This document shows positions 1-11,199 of a stretch of 64,000 nt of DNA, piece by piece. Source of the DNA: Apricaphanius iberus. Taxonomy: Eukaryota > Chordata > Actinopteri > Cyprinodontiformes > Aphaniidae. How positions within the stretch are numbered: the stretch's first letter is position 1; the number at the start of each line of letters is the position of its first letter. Under the pieces are notes generated by a model. The model saw nothing but the letters and a program-made list of their open reading frames with translations, made no database searches and was not told the origin of the DNA. The stretch is taken from positions 722,055-786,054 of the forward strand of contig JAPXFQ010001770.1 in the NCBI GenBank assembly GCA_028564705.1, given 5' to 3'. Both the position numbers and the translations under genes were made by a program.

Positions 1-735
1 GGGGAGCACAAAACAGCAAATAAGGGAGACAAGGTCTGATGGTAGCCCTTGGAGCAGCTGTCATATTAAATAATAATGAAGGATCTATTAATATGCAAAG
101 AAAGCAGCAGCCGACTGGCTTAACGCTGTCATGCCTCTGCATATTGTCAGGATCTTCATCATTAATTAACATGCTAGCTGCCCCATACCTGCGCCAATGT
201 CAGAACATTCTTACAACAAACACCCCAATGCCTGTGCCCTCCGCAGCTAACTCGGATAATTAAATTAAAATCAGATGAACTTCATGTTGTTTAATAAAAA
301 AAATGACTAACTTTCTCTAACTGATAAAACAATAACTAAAGCTTATCTCTTGTGTCTCTAGTGTTAAAGGAAAACAATGGAAACACGGTTTATCTATCAG
401 GGCATAAAAGGAATTGAGACACTCCGTGTCAATGAGCACGGCTGCCTAATTTTATGCATGGGCTGTTGAAGGCGATGACAAACCGGGGACAGGAACGCCG
501 CCGCTCTTAGGTACACTAAACCACTTGAACTGTGCGATCCGCATCATGACGAATTTAGTATCAATTACAGGGCGGGCTAACCTTTCAACAGGCACCGGGA
601 CTAAAGGAGGAGGGGCAGAGAAACAAAGATGTGACAGTAAATTACCTGCTTTACACTGGAAACTATTTTAAACCTGATCGGAGCGCCGGCGGATTATGAT
701 CTGCTCAGCAGATCAAAGTGACGTGCTAATTGTAT
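1..735. promoter_or_regulatory. Candidate conserved non-coding block
   Basis: Complex, low-repeat sequence with homeodomain-type words (ATTAATTAAC near 160-170) and a dense GC-balanced part at about 385-720 that differs from the AT-rich DNA after it. No coding frame stands out. The call rests on texture and location inside a dach1 intron; conservation was not measured. Confidence 0.35.
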
Positions 736-764
736 GCTAACTCCAGAATCAACCCCACTAACAA

Positions 765-767
<3 letters not shown>

Positions 768-808
<41 letters not shown>
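768..808. repeat. (TA)n microsatellite
   Basis: About 40 bases of uninterrupted TA dinucleotides, followed by a short CATATATA tail. Confidence 0.95.
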
Positions 809-816
<8 letters not shown>

Positions 817-1320
817 TAACCACTTGGAAAGCTCACAAGCTTTGAAAGTTCACGCTACACTATCTGATTCTGATATAAGTCTGGACTTTGACTAGGCCAC
901 TGAAAACCTTTATGTTGGCATTTTGTAAAGCTTTTTCTGGCTTTACAACCTCATTTCTAAACTCAGTCCGCTTCCATGCACATCTAAATTTAGCTTTAAG
1001 TAATCTGATTTATAGGTTAGCCCGAGTGAGAGTCGTGAGAGTTGTGTCCCAGAGAAAAAATCAAATTACTGAATGAAGAATGTCGACTCCACAAAGCTAG
1101 GTTAGCCTCAAGCAGCACACGGACAGTAAACAGAGGCTAGATGGAGCGAAGCAGATGGAGTCAAAGCAGGATATGCACAATCACAATGCAGCGTCTCTTT
1201 TCATTCCAAAAATGCACTGATCAGCCGCTTACTTTTGTCTTTGCCTCCATATTCTTCTTCTTCTACTACTGTGTTGTTATATTTGCGCTTCCGCGTCTTA
1301 TCACCTCCCAGGTGGTTTCG
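809..1320. other. Intronic stretch, nothing recognised
   Basis: Mixed sequence with short ORFs that have no recognisable family. No repeat or motif cluster was identified. Confidence 0.5.
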
Positions 1321-1339
1321 TTACAAAAAAAAATGTTTT

Positions 1340-1500
1340 CCATTCAAATTATTTGGGTGCTGTGGTCCGATTACTCAGTTTGACTTCAGTCGAACTAAGG
1401 TGTATACATGCATTTTAAAAGTCCAATTTCAGTCAGAAATGCATGTAAAAGCACTGACGGATGTTTCCTTTTTTTTCATAATCAGACCTGGGTGTAACTA
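1340..1500. mobile_element. Possible decayed non-autonomous DNA transposon fragment
   Basis: Contains phrases of the kind GTATACATGCATTTTAAAAG and AGAAATGCATGTAAAAGC, resembling the fish repeats whose ends read 'ACATGCA' around diverged 'GACTGAAATCG' cores. Boundaries and family are uncertain. Confidence 0.3.
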
Positions 1501-3090
1501 CGTGTAGTTAGGAAAACTTGTTCCCCCTTAATAATCAAAATCATTCTTTAAAAACAACATTTTTATCAACTGAGGTGTTTTTTCCTTTTACCTAAACAAC
1601 AAAAGAAATCTGCAAGAAAGCAATTACTTTGTCACAACACTGTAGGTGACATTCATTTCTCTAATGGTAAATGCAGTGCTCTTGCGTTATTCAAAAGGCT
1701 GAAGCCATATCTGCGACATAAATGAATTACACTGAAGTTGCTGCTTAAGTAGAGGCCAGAGTGTGAGTGGAACCCCATCCACCCTCCCGCTTCACTCAAA
1801 AAGGAGATGTCATCTCAGTGTGGTGTCAGTCCACAGCAAATAATCCGATTTGAGGGCGAGGTGGTGGTGGTGGTGGTGGGGGTCTGCCTGTAATGCATCA
1901 GCAACTGGAAAGAATCCAGCGTACCCACCTCGCCACCCCCCACCCTGCGGGCTACGAACACAAGCATTCAAACGCTGGTCCGACATGTGATTTTGCAAAC
2001 ATGCGAAAGTGCTTTCTTAAGTGGAAATCCAGGAAAATGGAGCTAGTGTCACGGGCAGTAATATATGTTAACATTACACACATTGCCTAACGCAGGTCCT
2101 GTTGACTGCAGAGAAGACATCTTTCTGGGGCTTATATTGCTGGTGATGTTAATCTGATGCGATGGGAATAAGTGTCCCACCTTTGGCCAACGTTTCAGAA
2201 AAAGTTATCTTCAAACTGTTTGCATGGAGTAATCTGACCAAATTAAATCCTATTATTTCCAGAGCTTCATGAATCAGTCAAAGTAAAACATTTTGCCCTT
2301 ATTTGAGCAACAGTGTTGATCATGATTTGCTCTAAAAGATTAAATGACTGTTTGTGTTCTTTCTGTTATTAGAGACTCTAAAACAGTGCAGACACAACCT
2401 CATTTAAAAAAATAAAATTAAGGTTTTAATTGAGACCCCATTAGAAACACTTAAAAATGCCTGTTTTAATAGTTCAAACACCAAATATATACATAAATAT
2501 GCATACAATACAGTAGAAATGGTCTCAGCACCACAGCAGAAGCTAATATCAATGGTCTTCCTCATCTTAGGCTAAAGCCAATCAGCAGCAAAAAAAAATG
2601 AATCGATTTGCTGCTTTGCTAGAGCCAGCAAATAGTGTTTCCAGTAGCATTGAGCTTAGGTATTTCAGTTATGCTTGCAGTATTTTCTTTTGAATATTTC
2701 AGATATGTGTTTTGGGAGACACATTTCACAGAAAAAGATACCAATTTGTGAATCTACAAATACTGAACTGTAAATGGTACTGTACTTCTTAAGAGGGACT
2801 TTTCTTCATACATTTCTTTATATATTCATATTAAAGATTTGATCTTTCTGTAATTTTCAAACTGAGATTTTTACTCTAAAGAAAAAAGCTAAACTATACC
2901 TTCATAATGGTTTTCAATAAGTATAAGATGGAGCTCCATTTAAGATCTTTCTTGTTATCATGAGGGAAAGCATTTGGAAACATCAATGACTCTACTTACA
3001 CTGAGCAGCAGTTGGTCAAAATCTCTCACACTCACTGATGCCTTTTGCCTAAATATTCTTGGAAGTCTTATACTCGATAACATTAAAAAA
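1500..3090. other. AT-rich intronic stretch with a (GTG)n run
   Basis: Mostly AT-rich filler. A (GGT)n run lies near 1858-1880; it reads as a histidine run on the other strand, which explains a spurious ORF there. No conserved-looking block was found. Confidence 0.5.
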
Positions 3091-3091
3091 A

Positions 3092-3137
3092 ATATGTATA
3101 TATATATATATATATATATTATATATGTATATATATA
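3092..3137. repeat. (TA)n microsatellite, interrupted
   Basis: TA dinucleotides broken by TATT and GTAT steps. Confidence 0.9.
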
Positions 3138-3359
3138 ATTAAAACACTGAAAAAAGGCTGGGAAATTCCTGTCATATCACAGCAGGGAAGCTTAAGGGAA
3201 GTTATGAGAGGAACCTCAGTTACTTTATCTGTGCCCCCTGAACACCCTGACTAAATGTCAAGATCACAGAGTCTCCCTGGACTTAAAGGAGATGGTATCA
3301 AAAGCCTTCTTTTGTTGCTTCATGTTCTACTAAATAACACGTCTTTCTTATTGTCCGTC

Positions 3360-4450
3360 TTGTGTTTTTGCTTCGGCCTTTAAGTTGGCCTTTCATGGCG
3401 CGGCCCGCTCACCCTGCTCTCCAAGTTCAAAGCTCCAGCCATGGCTGTGAGACTGAATCCATAGATGAACTGTAGTTTATTAGTTTTAGTCCCACATATC
3501 CTGCTTTGTTACTTCATACCCTAGTAAAAAAATATGTACCAACAAAGCTGTTATTGTAAACAGAAGTCTGTTAGTAAAAGTTATCTGAAACGAATGATTA
3601 ATCTGCTCTGGTGGTTTATCTACCCCGATTTCTGCTTGGTTAAACGCGGCATGTACTGTGCACCAGTACATGCCCAGTACATGTGCTTCCTTGGACAGCA
3701 CAGTATCATTAAAGACATATCAGGAAGGACAGGAAAATATGCAAATCAGAGCACTTAGAGCCACCAACATCAAAGCGCCCACAACGAAGCCAGCCACAAA
3801 TAGAACAAAAGCATTTGTTGCAATAAGACTTGGCCTTAGGGCTAAGTTAGGGCACAAATGCTTGTTGTTGATTCTTGTGGCGATAAGCCTTGCTTTAGCA
3901 TCACCACTGCCTATGTACATATACCAGTGGAGTGGATTTAATCGCACTAATTAGAATGCACTCAAGGCAAAATGCAACATCTACTGAAATAATCTGAGAG
4001 AAAAGATCTCCAGTCCAATTTATTCTCCTGCTCGTGGTTTCCGGAGGGGAGGGTTGAGCGGAGGATCTGTTTTTGGTAAAATAAGTGAGCGGCTGGTGTC
4101 TGGTGGTTGGGTGCATGTGTCACTTTGGACTGGTTGCCATTTCGAGGACAAGCTGCAGGGAGGCCACTCATAGGGAGGCGGTATGTTTGTGTGTGTGTGT
4201 ATGCGTGTGTGTGTGATAATAGGAGAAAGAGAACACATCCAGACTGAATCAGAGCCTTAGCAACAGCGAAATGAGCTGGAGTGTTCTTGTTGTATAACAA
4301 AACCAGAGTAGTTAGCAGCAGCCTTTTCCTATGTATTCCTGCACACTGTATGTCAGCTGGCTGAAAGTAGCTTAATACACTTTTCCTCAGGTTAGAACAG
4401 AGGTGGAAATATAAAAGTGACATGTGTAAGCAGCCAACTACGAGAAGATC
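3360..4450. other. Mixed intronic stretch, possibly part regulatory
   Basis: Apart from the hairpin at 3794-3880 it holds a TG/CG-rich run (4187-4215) and a GC-balanced patch at 3370-3450 around CATGGCGCGGCCCGC. No gene or known repeat family recognised. Confidence 0.35.
3794..3880. repeat. Imperfect long inverted repeat (hairpin)
   Basis: Left arm 3794-3835 and right arm 3839-3880 are imperfect reverse complements. The outer CCACAA pairs with TTGTGG, AAGCATTTGT pairs with ACAAATGCTT, and ACTTGGCC near the tip pairs loosely with GGGCTAAGT. The loop is almost nil. It could be a small decayed MITE, a hairpin RNA source or chance; short ORFs run over it on both strands and are by-products. Confidence 0.5.
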
Positions 4451-5040
4451 ACCCGAGCACAGGGGCTTGTCAAATTAAAGATCCAGTTATAGGCTTCTGT
4501 TTATCTATTCGGAGCAGATGTAACTGTCTGTGCAACAAGCGCATTTGCTTCAAAACTACTGCTAAATTAAAAGTGTTTATTTGTCTTTGCATAATATATA
4601 AAAAGTAGCTGTTTTAAAATCCCAGAAAAAGTGACTAGATTGTTCCCGATTGTTAGGCAGGACTGCCCCTCCCCTTTTCTGGTGACAGTGAACTATTATA
4701 CATTGCTACATTATATTTTTAGGTTTATATATATATTGTTTTTATCTTGTAAACAGAATGAAAACATGCCGTATTTACCCCAAGACACCATGAGAATATC
4801 ATGCAGGCCCAAGCTAAATTTGGACACTTCTAACACTAACTCACAAACTTGCGAACGAGGCAGATATCCTGACTAATTACCCAGCTAATATCAACTCGGT
4901 TTATGCTCTTTATAGCAGTGATAGTGCTTAAGGTATAAAATTCTGCACAACAAGCACTTGAAATCTACAAAATGTTGGGCTGCTTTTTTTCTCAAGTTTT
5001 GCTTAAATGTATGTATCGAAATTAAAAATAACATGCTTAA
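4450..5040. other. AT-rich intronic stretch, nothing recognised
   Basis: AT-rich sequence with no recognisable repeat or motif cluster, running up to the dispersed repeat at 5041. Confidence 0.5.
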
Positions 5041-5200
5041 AGGCTGCACGGGGGTGCAGTTGCTAGCGCCGTCGCCTTGCGGCAAACAGGTCTTTGGCTT
5101 TAATCCCAACAGGGTGTCTCTCTTCAATGAGTTTGAAAGTTTAAATGGTTGGCTTCCAGAGATCCATATATGTAAGGTTATGATCCCTCTAAAATAGTGT
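5041..5200 (+). mobile_element. 5' fragment of a fish dispersed repeat with tRNA-like head
   Basis: The stretch reads like a decayed copy of the abundant teleost repeat that begins 'GGCTGCACGGTGGTGCAG', continues 'TTAGC..TGTCGCCT' and ends with text like 'GTTAGGTTAATTGGTGACTC'. A- and B-box-like words are present but mutated, and internal parts are lost. The opposite end of what appears to be the same family lies inverted at 23340-23437. Confidence 0.6.
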
Positions 5201-5461
5201 TTAGGAGTGAAGTGTAAGTGAAAATGATAAGTTTAATGATTTATAATGGATATTTTTGCTTCTTTAGCAGCATTAAATATTACGGAACAGAATAATTGTT
5301 GATTTTCTAATACAAATGCAAATAATTGCATGTTTTTTGTATCCTTTTCTTATTTAAAGAAGGATGGTATAGTGAAACAGCAGTCTTTTTAACTCTAAGT
5401 TATAATAGCCTGATCATCTCATAGCGGCCCATGGCTACATATACCAGCAGCAGAGACGGAA

Positions 5462-5467
5462 CCGTAC
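5462..5467 (-). other. dach1: Splice donor of the dach exon
   Basis: ACAG is followed by GTACGG on the minus strand, a GT donor of moderate match to the GTRAGT consensus. It sets the exon end at 5468 and leaves one base of a split glycine codon, as in the DACH1 ...PPTG junction. Confidence 0.8.
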
Positions 5468-5583
5468 CTGTGGGAGGAATCATGCCAGGGGACATGAGTC
5501 CAGGCACCGAATGTGGCATGATGTGGGGGTTCTCCGGCGACGTCACGCTCTGGGTCCTCTTCGGAGGTCGTCCGGGTCTGGAG
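5468..5583 (-). CDS. dach1: dach1-family internal coding exon (probably exon 2)
   Basis: Read on the minus strand the exon starts after a polypyrimidine tract and CAG acceptor and ends at ACAG before a GTACGG donor. It is 116 bases: one leading base, 38 whole codons and one trailing base, so it enters mid-codon. The reading contains SRPGRPPKRTQSVTSPEN, then HIMPHSVPGLMSPG, then MIPPTG. I recognise this from memory as the DACH1 segment just after the Ski/Sno/DAC DNA-binding domain; DACH2 differs after RPGRPPKR. RPGRPPKR is a basic, AT-hook-like patch. Dachshund proteins are nuclear transcription cofactors working with Six and Eya proteins in eye, limb, muscle and brain development. Compared with remembered mammalian DACH1 there are conservative changes (PENP for PENS, GMIP for GIIP). 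Teleosts have several dach paralogues, so dach1 versus a close duplicate is not settled. The longer ORFs overlapping here on the minus strand are in the wrong frame. Confidence 0.9.
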
Positions 5584-5624
5584 CTGCAGTGGTAGACGGA
5601 GAAGAAAAAAAGAAAAAGAAAAAG
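5584..5624 (-). other. dach1: Splice acceptor and polypyrimidine tract of the dach exon
   Basis: On the minus strand a run of T with scattered C (the complement of the A/G tract at 5600-5623) leads through TCTACCACTGCAG into the exon. This is a strong canonical 3' splice site. It fixes the exon start at 5583. A C-rich stretch lies farther upstream in the transcript (5685-5711). Confidence 0.85.
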
Positions 5625-5684
5625 TACAACTTGTGAGACAAGGAAGAGCTGGGTGGGCAGCAGAGACGGTTAGCAGTATAATTC

Positions 5685-5711
5685 GGGGTGGGGGGGTGTG
5701 GAGGGGAGAGG
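5685..5711 (+). other. G-rich tract, possible G-quadruplex
   Basis: Four G runs (4, 7, 4 and 3 Gs) within 27 bases on the plus strand, about 100 bases upstream of the dach exon. In the dach transcript this is a C-rich tract, so any G-quadruplex would be on the template DNA strand. Confidence 0.5.
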
Positions 5712-5809
5712 GTGTTAACATTTGCACTTCCCCAGAATGCAATTCCATTCCAAAGAGCTAACATGTACTGTAAATACATTTCTTTTCAAGGACAGTTGCT
5801 TTCTCCAGC

Positions 5810-6210
5810 TCAACATAATAGACTTCCATAACTAATTAGATTACACGCTGAATTCATTTCCTTTATTGAAGATCAACCACTTTTTGATGCATAATTCATA
5901 ACCTGCACCTCGTTACCTGTTCCCCCGTATTAATATCCCCACACTATTTGAATTGCCTCGTTTGCATATGCTAAAATCCAGCGCTCGGCCCTCGGCCTGG
6001 AAATTACATGTTAACTTGTTATAATTATTGCAGTCAGGCCACTATTGATTTATGAGACTTTTAAAAACCAAATATGTGTAGTTCTGGTAATGAATGATAT
6101 TTTAAGGTTCTTCAGGAAATTAAAAGGCAATGGCCGCCTTAGGAAATGTTCTGCTTGCTTGATTTAATGCGTGCCTTAGCTGGAAGGTGGTGTGACAGAG
6201 TGATTCAGAC
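5810..6210. promoter_or_regulatory. Candidate conserved block just upstream of the dach exon
   Basis: Low-repeat sequence with CTAATTAG (5832-5839), an octamer-like TTTGCATA (5961-5968) and TTAATATCC words, starting about 230 bases from the exon. Exon-adjacent intron blocks with such motif content are often conserved in developmental genes. No conservation test was possible. Confidence 0.4.
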
Positions 6211-8700
6211 CTGTTGGACGGTTCTGATGGGGGAGTTTTATTACACCAAACGAGGGGCACAGATCCAGCCGTGATAAATGACTGTGCCACCTCACTGTGG
6301 AGAAAAAAAGGCCTTCAAAGCAGATACACCCTTGACTTTCTTCACATCTTACTCATTCACTTATTAATACAGCTTCTAGTTTCAATCAATACCTACTTTG
6401 CTGGCTTATAGTTGCAAAGAAAAGCCTACAGGGTAAAGGAAAAAAGAAACAAACACACACACATAACACACGCACACACACGACAGGAATGTGAGGGACT
6501 GAGATCCTGTAGAGGCATATTTTTTATGAAGCACGGGCTGCGTGTCTCAGCTGAAGATGAATTATGGTGACTTGACACAGGTGACATATAGGCTTCATAC
6601 ATTATTTTACATAGTAGTCCATTTCAAGCTTTTGCAAGATACAAAGTTCCATATTAAATGACTTGAATTATCTTCAAAACACAATATGATGGCTAAAGTG
6701 TGCTGTAAAACTCCAATCTGGCCAAAAAGAAAAGTCAGGTGTTTTATATTTAGTGAAGCAAACACAAGAAAAGAATAAAAGCATAAGATAATTTCCTAGT
6801 GTGATAAGAATGTACATTTTTACATGTGAGAGCTATGAATCTTTTTTTTTATTGTATAAATGAATTTGTCTTGTTAGGAATTTTGTGTTAAAAAAGGAAT
6901 GATCTAAAGCTGGGGGATGAGAGTCATTGCAACCTGGCCCCCCGTGAAGTTGATACAGATCTCTCTCTCTATATATATATATATCCGGCAGTCGAAAACA
7001 AAGACACGACTAAGTATTTGTCTCTTAATAACCACACTTTTTGTTTTTCCTTTCATTTCAAATTTAAAAGAACCACATTTTTTCCAAAATCTGCCCTCAA
7101 TTAATTTACCCCACTTGGCTAAAAGTAGCAGACGTGTTCATATAAATCTTCTTTTACGTTTTTGGATTTAAAACAATACATTTGTTCAGTCAAACACATG
7201 TGTATTTTACCTTTGAGGAAATATAAAAATATCACAAAATAATTTCTTACGATTTGAGTAAAAAATAATACATTTTCTCTGACTCGCTAAATTCTTTTGA
7301 TTAGCCACAGTGACAAAAGCTAAAGACACCACTGGTCAAATGGAATCATGAAGAGCTGCACCAAGAAACATACCTAGAAACGTGTGGGGATTAGAAAGAC
7401 TCTTGGGTGTGCAAGTTGGTACTAAGTGAAGTAGATTCCATATTACACATTATAGAACTAGAAAGATGTTTAAAATGAAGAAAAAGAAAACACAAGATGT
7501 AAGAAACTATTTAAACGGACATTGTGCTTCCAAGAAAACATTAACATTGTCTGTGGTTTATTCAGGCTGCAAAAGACAGAGAGAGAGCAAGAGAGCAAGC
7601 AGAGAATAGAAAGGCTGGTTTTTTGATCATTTTGAGCTTTAAACTCAGCATGCTGGATTTGGAAATGTCGGTTAGATGTCTCAAAGTTAAGGTACTAGGT
7701 GTTAAACTGTTACTTTTACTAAATTCCCGTCGGTGTCAGCCTGTGCGGCTGTACTGACGTTTGCTTGTATTAAAACATAAGGAATCAGTAAAGAACCGGT
7801 TTCAAGTGTTGTTGTTTTTTGTGTCTTCCATTTAAACTGTGTAAGTGAGGTATAGAACTAAGCACACAACTGCTCTAATAACCAAAGTGAAAATGTGCAC
7901 AGGCATTGCTCTCCCCTTTTTATTTGCAGACCTTCGTATGGTTGAACTCAGAGCACCCCCCCAATCAAAATGCAGGTAGAGTTTTCAAGTCCACAAAAAA
8001 AAGAGCTCCTCGTATCTAACTGTAAAGTATTATTCCAGACTTTATCAGCCAGTACAGTATATGAAGATGTTTGTGTTACAGTACATTTCCCCGTATTTCC
8101 CAAAGGCGGTATCTGAAGACATACCCAGTGGCTTTAGTAGCAGCCTTAGTGTATGAATTTATTCAGCCATGTCTTGTGAGGTTTATTTACCTCACTAGTG
8201 CTAATAGAGTGCACTCACTCTGTCAGTCGGAATATGCTGACTCTTTCATATCCACTGACTCTAGAGGTTTTAGGGCTAAAAGCAGACTTTCACCCAACTG
8301 TGTCCCTTTGGAGAGGGAACATCAGAGACAGAGAGAAGTATCAAGAGGGCGAGTGAGTGACAGAAAGGGAGGAGGGCAGCTGGGGAGACAGAGGGGAGGA
8401 GAAGAGGAGACAGAGAAATGAGTACTCGTTCACCCTACGATCTCTGGAAACGTTATTCTGATTCCTAAAGAAGCACCTCTTTGATCTTATGAGAGGGCAA
8501 AATCGCAGACAGTTTTGCTGTCATCACTTTCACTTGTAGTCTGGTTAAATTATTGATAAAAGAACTCAATAGAGGGTACAGGAGGGGTAAAACTCTTTTT
8601 CACTAACTATACTAATGGCAAAAAAAAAAAAAAAAATTCTCTCAGATGGACAAAAAGAATGTCACATAAACCTTAGATTATGTCAAAGCTCCGTCACAAA
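6210..8700. other. Intronic filler with short simple repeats
   Basis: AT-rich with a (CA)n patch (6450-6482), a short TA run (6970-6982), a GA-rich patch (7578-7600) and a poly-A run (8621-8636). A 24-base phrase at 7649-7672 recurs with two changes at 58746-58769, so an unnamed dispersed repeat probably covers this area. No gene recognised. Confidence 0.5.
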
Positions 8701-8960
8701 GCCCCAGTTAAGTACACCTAATCTTTAGATAGCCTGCCAGAGAATAAGTCCGTGTGTTTAAAGGGGGATACCATTTCAACCACTCACTCCAAACAAATAA
8801 CGCTGGCCGGCCATGAAAGCAATACAGCAACCGAAACGCTTTGAACTGAGGAACCTCCAAGCAACAGGAAGGGCTCTCAGGAATAATATGACTGTCTCCT
8901 TTCCTTACTGCCGAGTGGGCGTCTATATTTGTAGAAATAGCAAACAATTTGTTGAAAAGG
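8700..8960. promoter_or_regulatory. Candidate conserved non-coding block (weak)
   Basis: GC-balanced, low-repeat stretch including GCTGGCCGGCCATG, set in AT-rich filler. Texture only. Confidence 0.25.
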
Positions 8961-10730
8961 GAGGCCGAAATAACTATTCTACTGATCTGTTTAATGTTTC
9001 AATCTAACAGTCTTGTAGCTCTACAATGTGCCTTAACATATTGACAAAAAAAGGTAAGACATATAAATAGCTTTTTGTTTATTTTTTAGCTGTGCCAAAC
9101 TTCAGATCTCACTTGTCAGGCTGGTACTAGTTTGTTTTAAATTTGAAAATTATGAATCTGATTAAAGAAAAATCCCACATGGCGTTCAAGGTGCCATCCT
9201 CATGTCACTTTCATTTTTTCTATATCAGTTTGATCCATCTAGCTCAGGGTATCACAAGATATCTCACGATACATATGCTGAGGCTTTAGGCCCAATATCA
9301 ACTAGACCAGTTCTAAGGAATTTCTGGGGTGGGGGGTGGGGGTGGGGTGGGGACAGTGAAAATGCATTAGCTCTGACCTTTCAGTCGTTGTGTCTCCATA
9401 CAAAATAGGCCCTTAAAGGAATTTGCTAATACATTATCTAATACATTGTGACCATTTCAGCAGTGACAGCTGTCACTGATCAGTGCAAAAGCACAGAATA
9501 ACAACAGATCGGAAATGGAATAAGTATGTATGGTCGTCACGTTTCTGGTTGCTATATTGTAATACACAATGATGGTTAGTCCACTTGTTGTAGCTTTTCT
9601 TATTTTCTTTTCCTTCTATTTTACATTGCCAGCAACTCTTCCAATTATACAAATGGCAGTTCTTTGGCAAAATTGGCTGATGTTATTTGCCGCTGAGTTA
9701 CAACGAATCAAGATTAGTTAACCACAGGTCCTGCCCATTGCAGGTACTCGTTGGATTTGAAAGGGTCCAGAAAAGTGGTCAGTGGACTGAAATGGAGACA
9801 CACGCATACCGAGAAGTTCCAGTATAAGCTCCCCAGAAGTTCTGATTGTGGAAACGGGCTTTATGTGTCACCTCATGACCACAATCGCTCAAATGTACAA
9901 AATCAGTGTTGCCATCATTTCAATGAGTGGATGAGGATACATTTTTATCTAGCAGCTAAAACCAGATAAACTGGAAATTATGGGATTTATTTTGGTAAGT
10001 ATTCCAAAAAGAAGGCAAGGTTAAGAAAACAGAGAATGTAGGGGATACTAGATATTAACATTTACTAGAAGTCTATTATTTATCAGCCCATTAATACTTA
10101 GTATTTTTATGTTGCACATTTCACCTTGGTGTATATTGTCTTATTTTCTTATATTTTTTATCCTGCTGATTTGTTTGAATTTTTCAACTTTTCCACAATA
10201 AATTATATTTATATCCTATTTTACTTTCTTTTAAAAAAAATAGAAGACTAGTGGCGTTTTTAAAACACAGGACACAGGAAAACTAGTGGATGTACCTGAA
10301 TTGCTGCTGCCAGAGTCCTGACCAAGACCAGGAACATGGATCAGATCACATATTATATTACTGTACTAGCTACCTGTCTATAAAAGGAGTAGGTTTTAAA
10401 ACCCTGTAAAAAGTTTATAAGGTACTAAATTATAATGGATTTGAAAACAAATCAGAATAAAACAAGGGCAGGCATTTAGTTTCTATGTTCTACAGCTCTG
10501 GAGCAACTGTTAGTTGCTGAAACTGTTAGCTTCCAAAAACAGGAAATCATTACAGTTTACTGAGGTTTTCCAATGAAGTCCAAATATTATTTTGTCAGGT
10601 CATTTTAATATTACTTTAGCTATTTGTTTATTAATACTTAATGCTAAAATGTCACTGTTATTCTTTGAATGTGTTGTCTGAAATATTTCCTGTGAAACAC
10701 ACATTTACTTGGAGTAAGAATTGTGCTAAA
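8960..10730. other. AT-rich intronic stretch, nothing recognised
   Basis: AT-rich, apart from the G-rich tract at 9326-9352. Short ORFs show no recognisable protein family. Confidence 0.5.
9326..9352 (+). other. Strong G-quadruplex candidate
   Basis: Five runs of four or more G (4, 6, 5, 4, 4) separated by single T bases within 27 bases of the plus strand. Single-base loops favour a very stable parallel quadruplex. It lies on the strand opposite to the dach transcript. Confidence 0.75.
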
Positions 10731-10990
10731 CAGCCACACCAGTCTCGCCTTGCCATGCCTGAGCAACATGTAATTCATTGTCCAAAAACACCTTAGCTAA
10801 GGCTATGGGAGCTAATGCCTGAAGAGATTGTGGAGAGTGGGAGCCATCCATGCTAATATGCTGGGTCCAAAGAGGAACTCAACCTGGCCTGAAACAAAAC
10901 AGCGAGGCTATTTATCAAGCAGCAGATGCTGATTCCTTAAATAGCCTGGCATAGAAACGGCTCCAAACTAGGCCATTATTGCAGAAAAAA
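10730..10990. promoter_or_regulatory. Candidate conserved non-coding block
   Basis: Dense low-repeat sequence with GGGAGCTAATGCC, CCATGCTAATATGC and AGCAGCAGATGCTGATTCC words, bounded by AT-rich filler on the left and poly-T/A runs on the right. Confidence 0.4.
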
Positions 10991-11199
10991 GATAGCACAA
11001 CTGGATTTATCACAGATTTTTATTTTTATTTTTTTTATCAGCCACTTGAATTTTTTTAAATCTTTGTAGCCTATTTTAAAATGTTTCACAAGAAAAAAGA
11101 AAAAGCTTCCATGTTTAACTTTGTGCTTGTTCAGACCATAACATTTCTGTCCCGGAGATCAGTCATAAAAGAATGCATTTCATCCTTTATTTATATTTA

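Larger units (their letters stand above)
1..5467 (-). other. dach1: dach1 intron following the exon (partial)
   Basis: No second coding exon was recognised in this part. The next DACH1 exon, which in vertebrates encodes an alanine-rich stretch, is not visible, so the intron continues past the left edge. It holds a candidate regulatory block at the far left, two TA microsatellites, an imperfect hairpin at 3794-3880 and a decayed dispersed repeat at 5041-5200. Confidence 0.7.

Noticed and set aside
3794..3880. Annotation of the hairpin as a microRNA gene
   Set aside because: Arms are too imperfect and no expression data are available; left as an inverted repeat.
5419..5748. A 109-codon minus-strand ORF covering the dach exon
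   Set aside because: It uses another frame (TTSEEDPERD...), whereas the DACH1 sequence is read in a frame limited by the splice sites.
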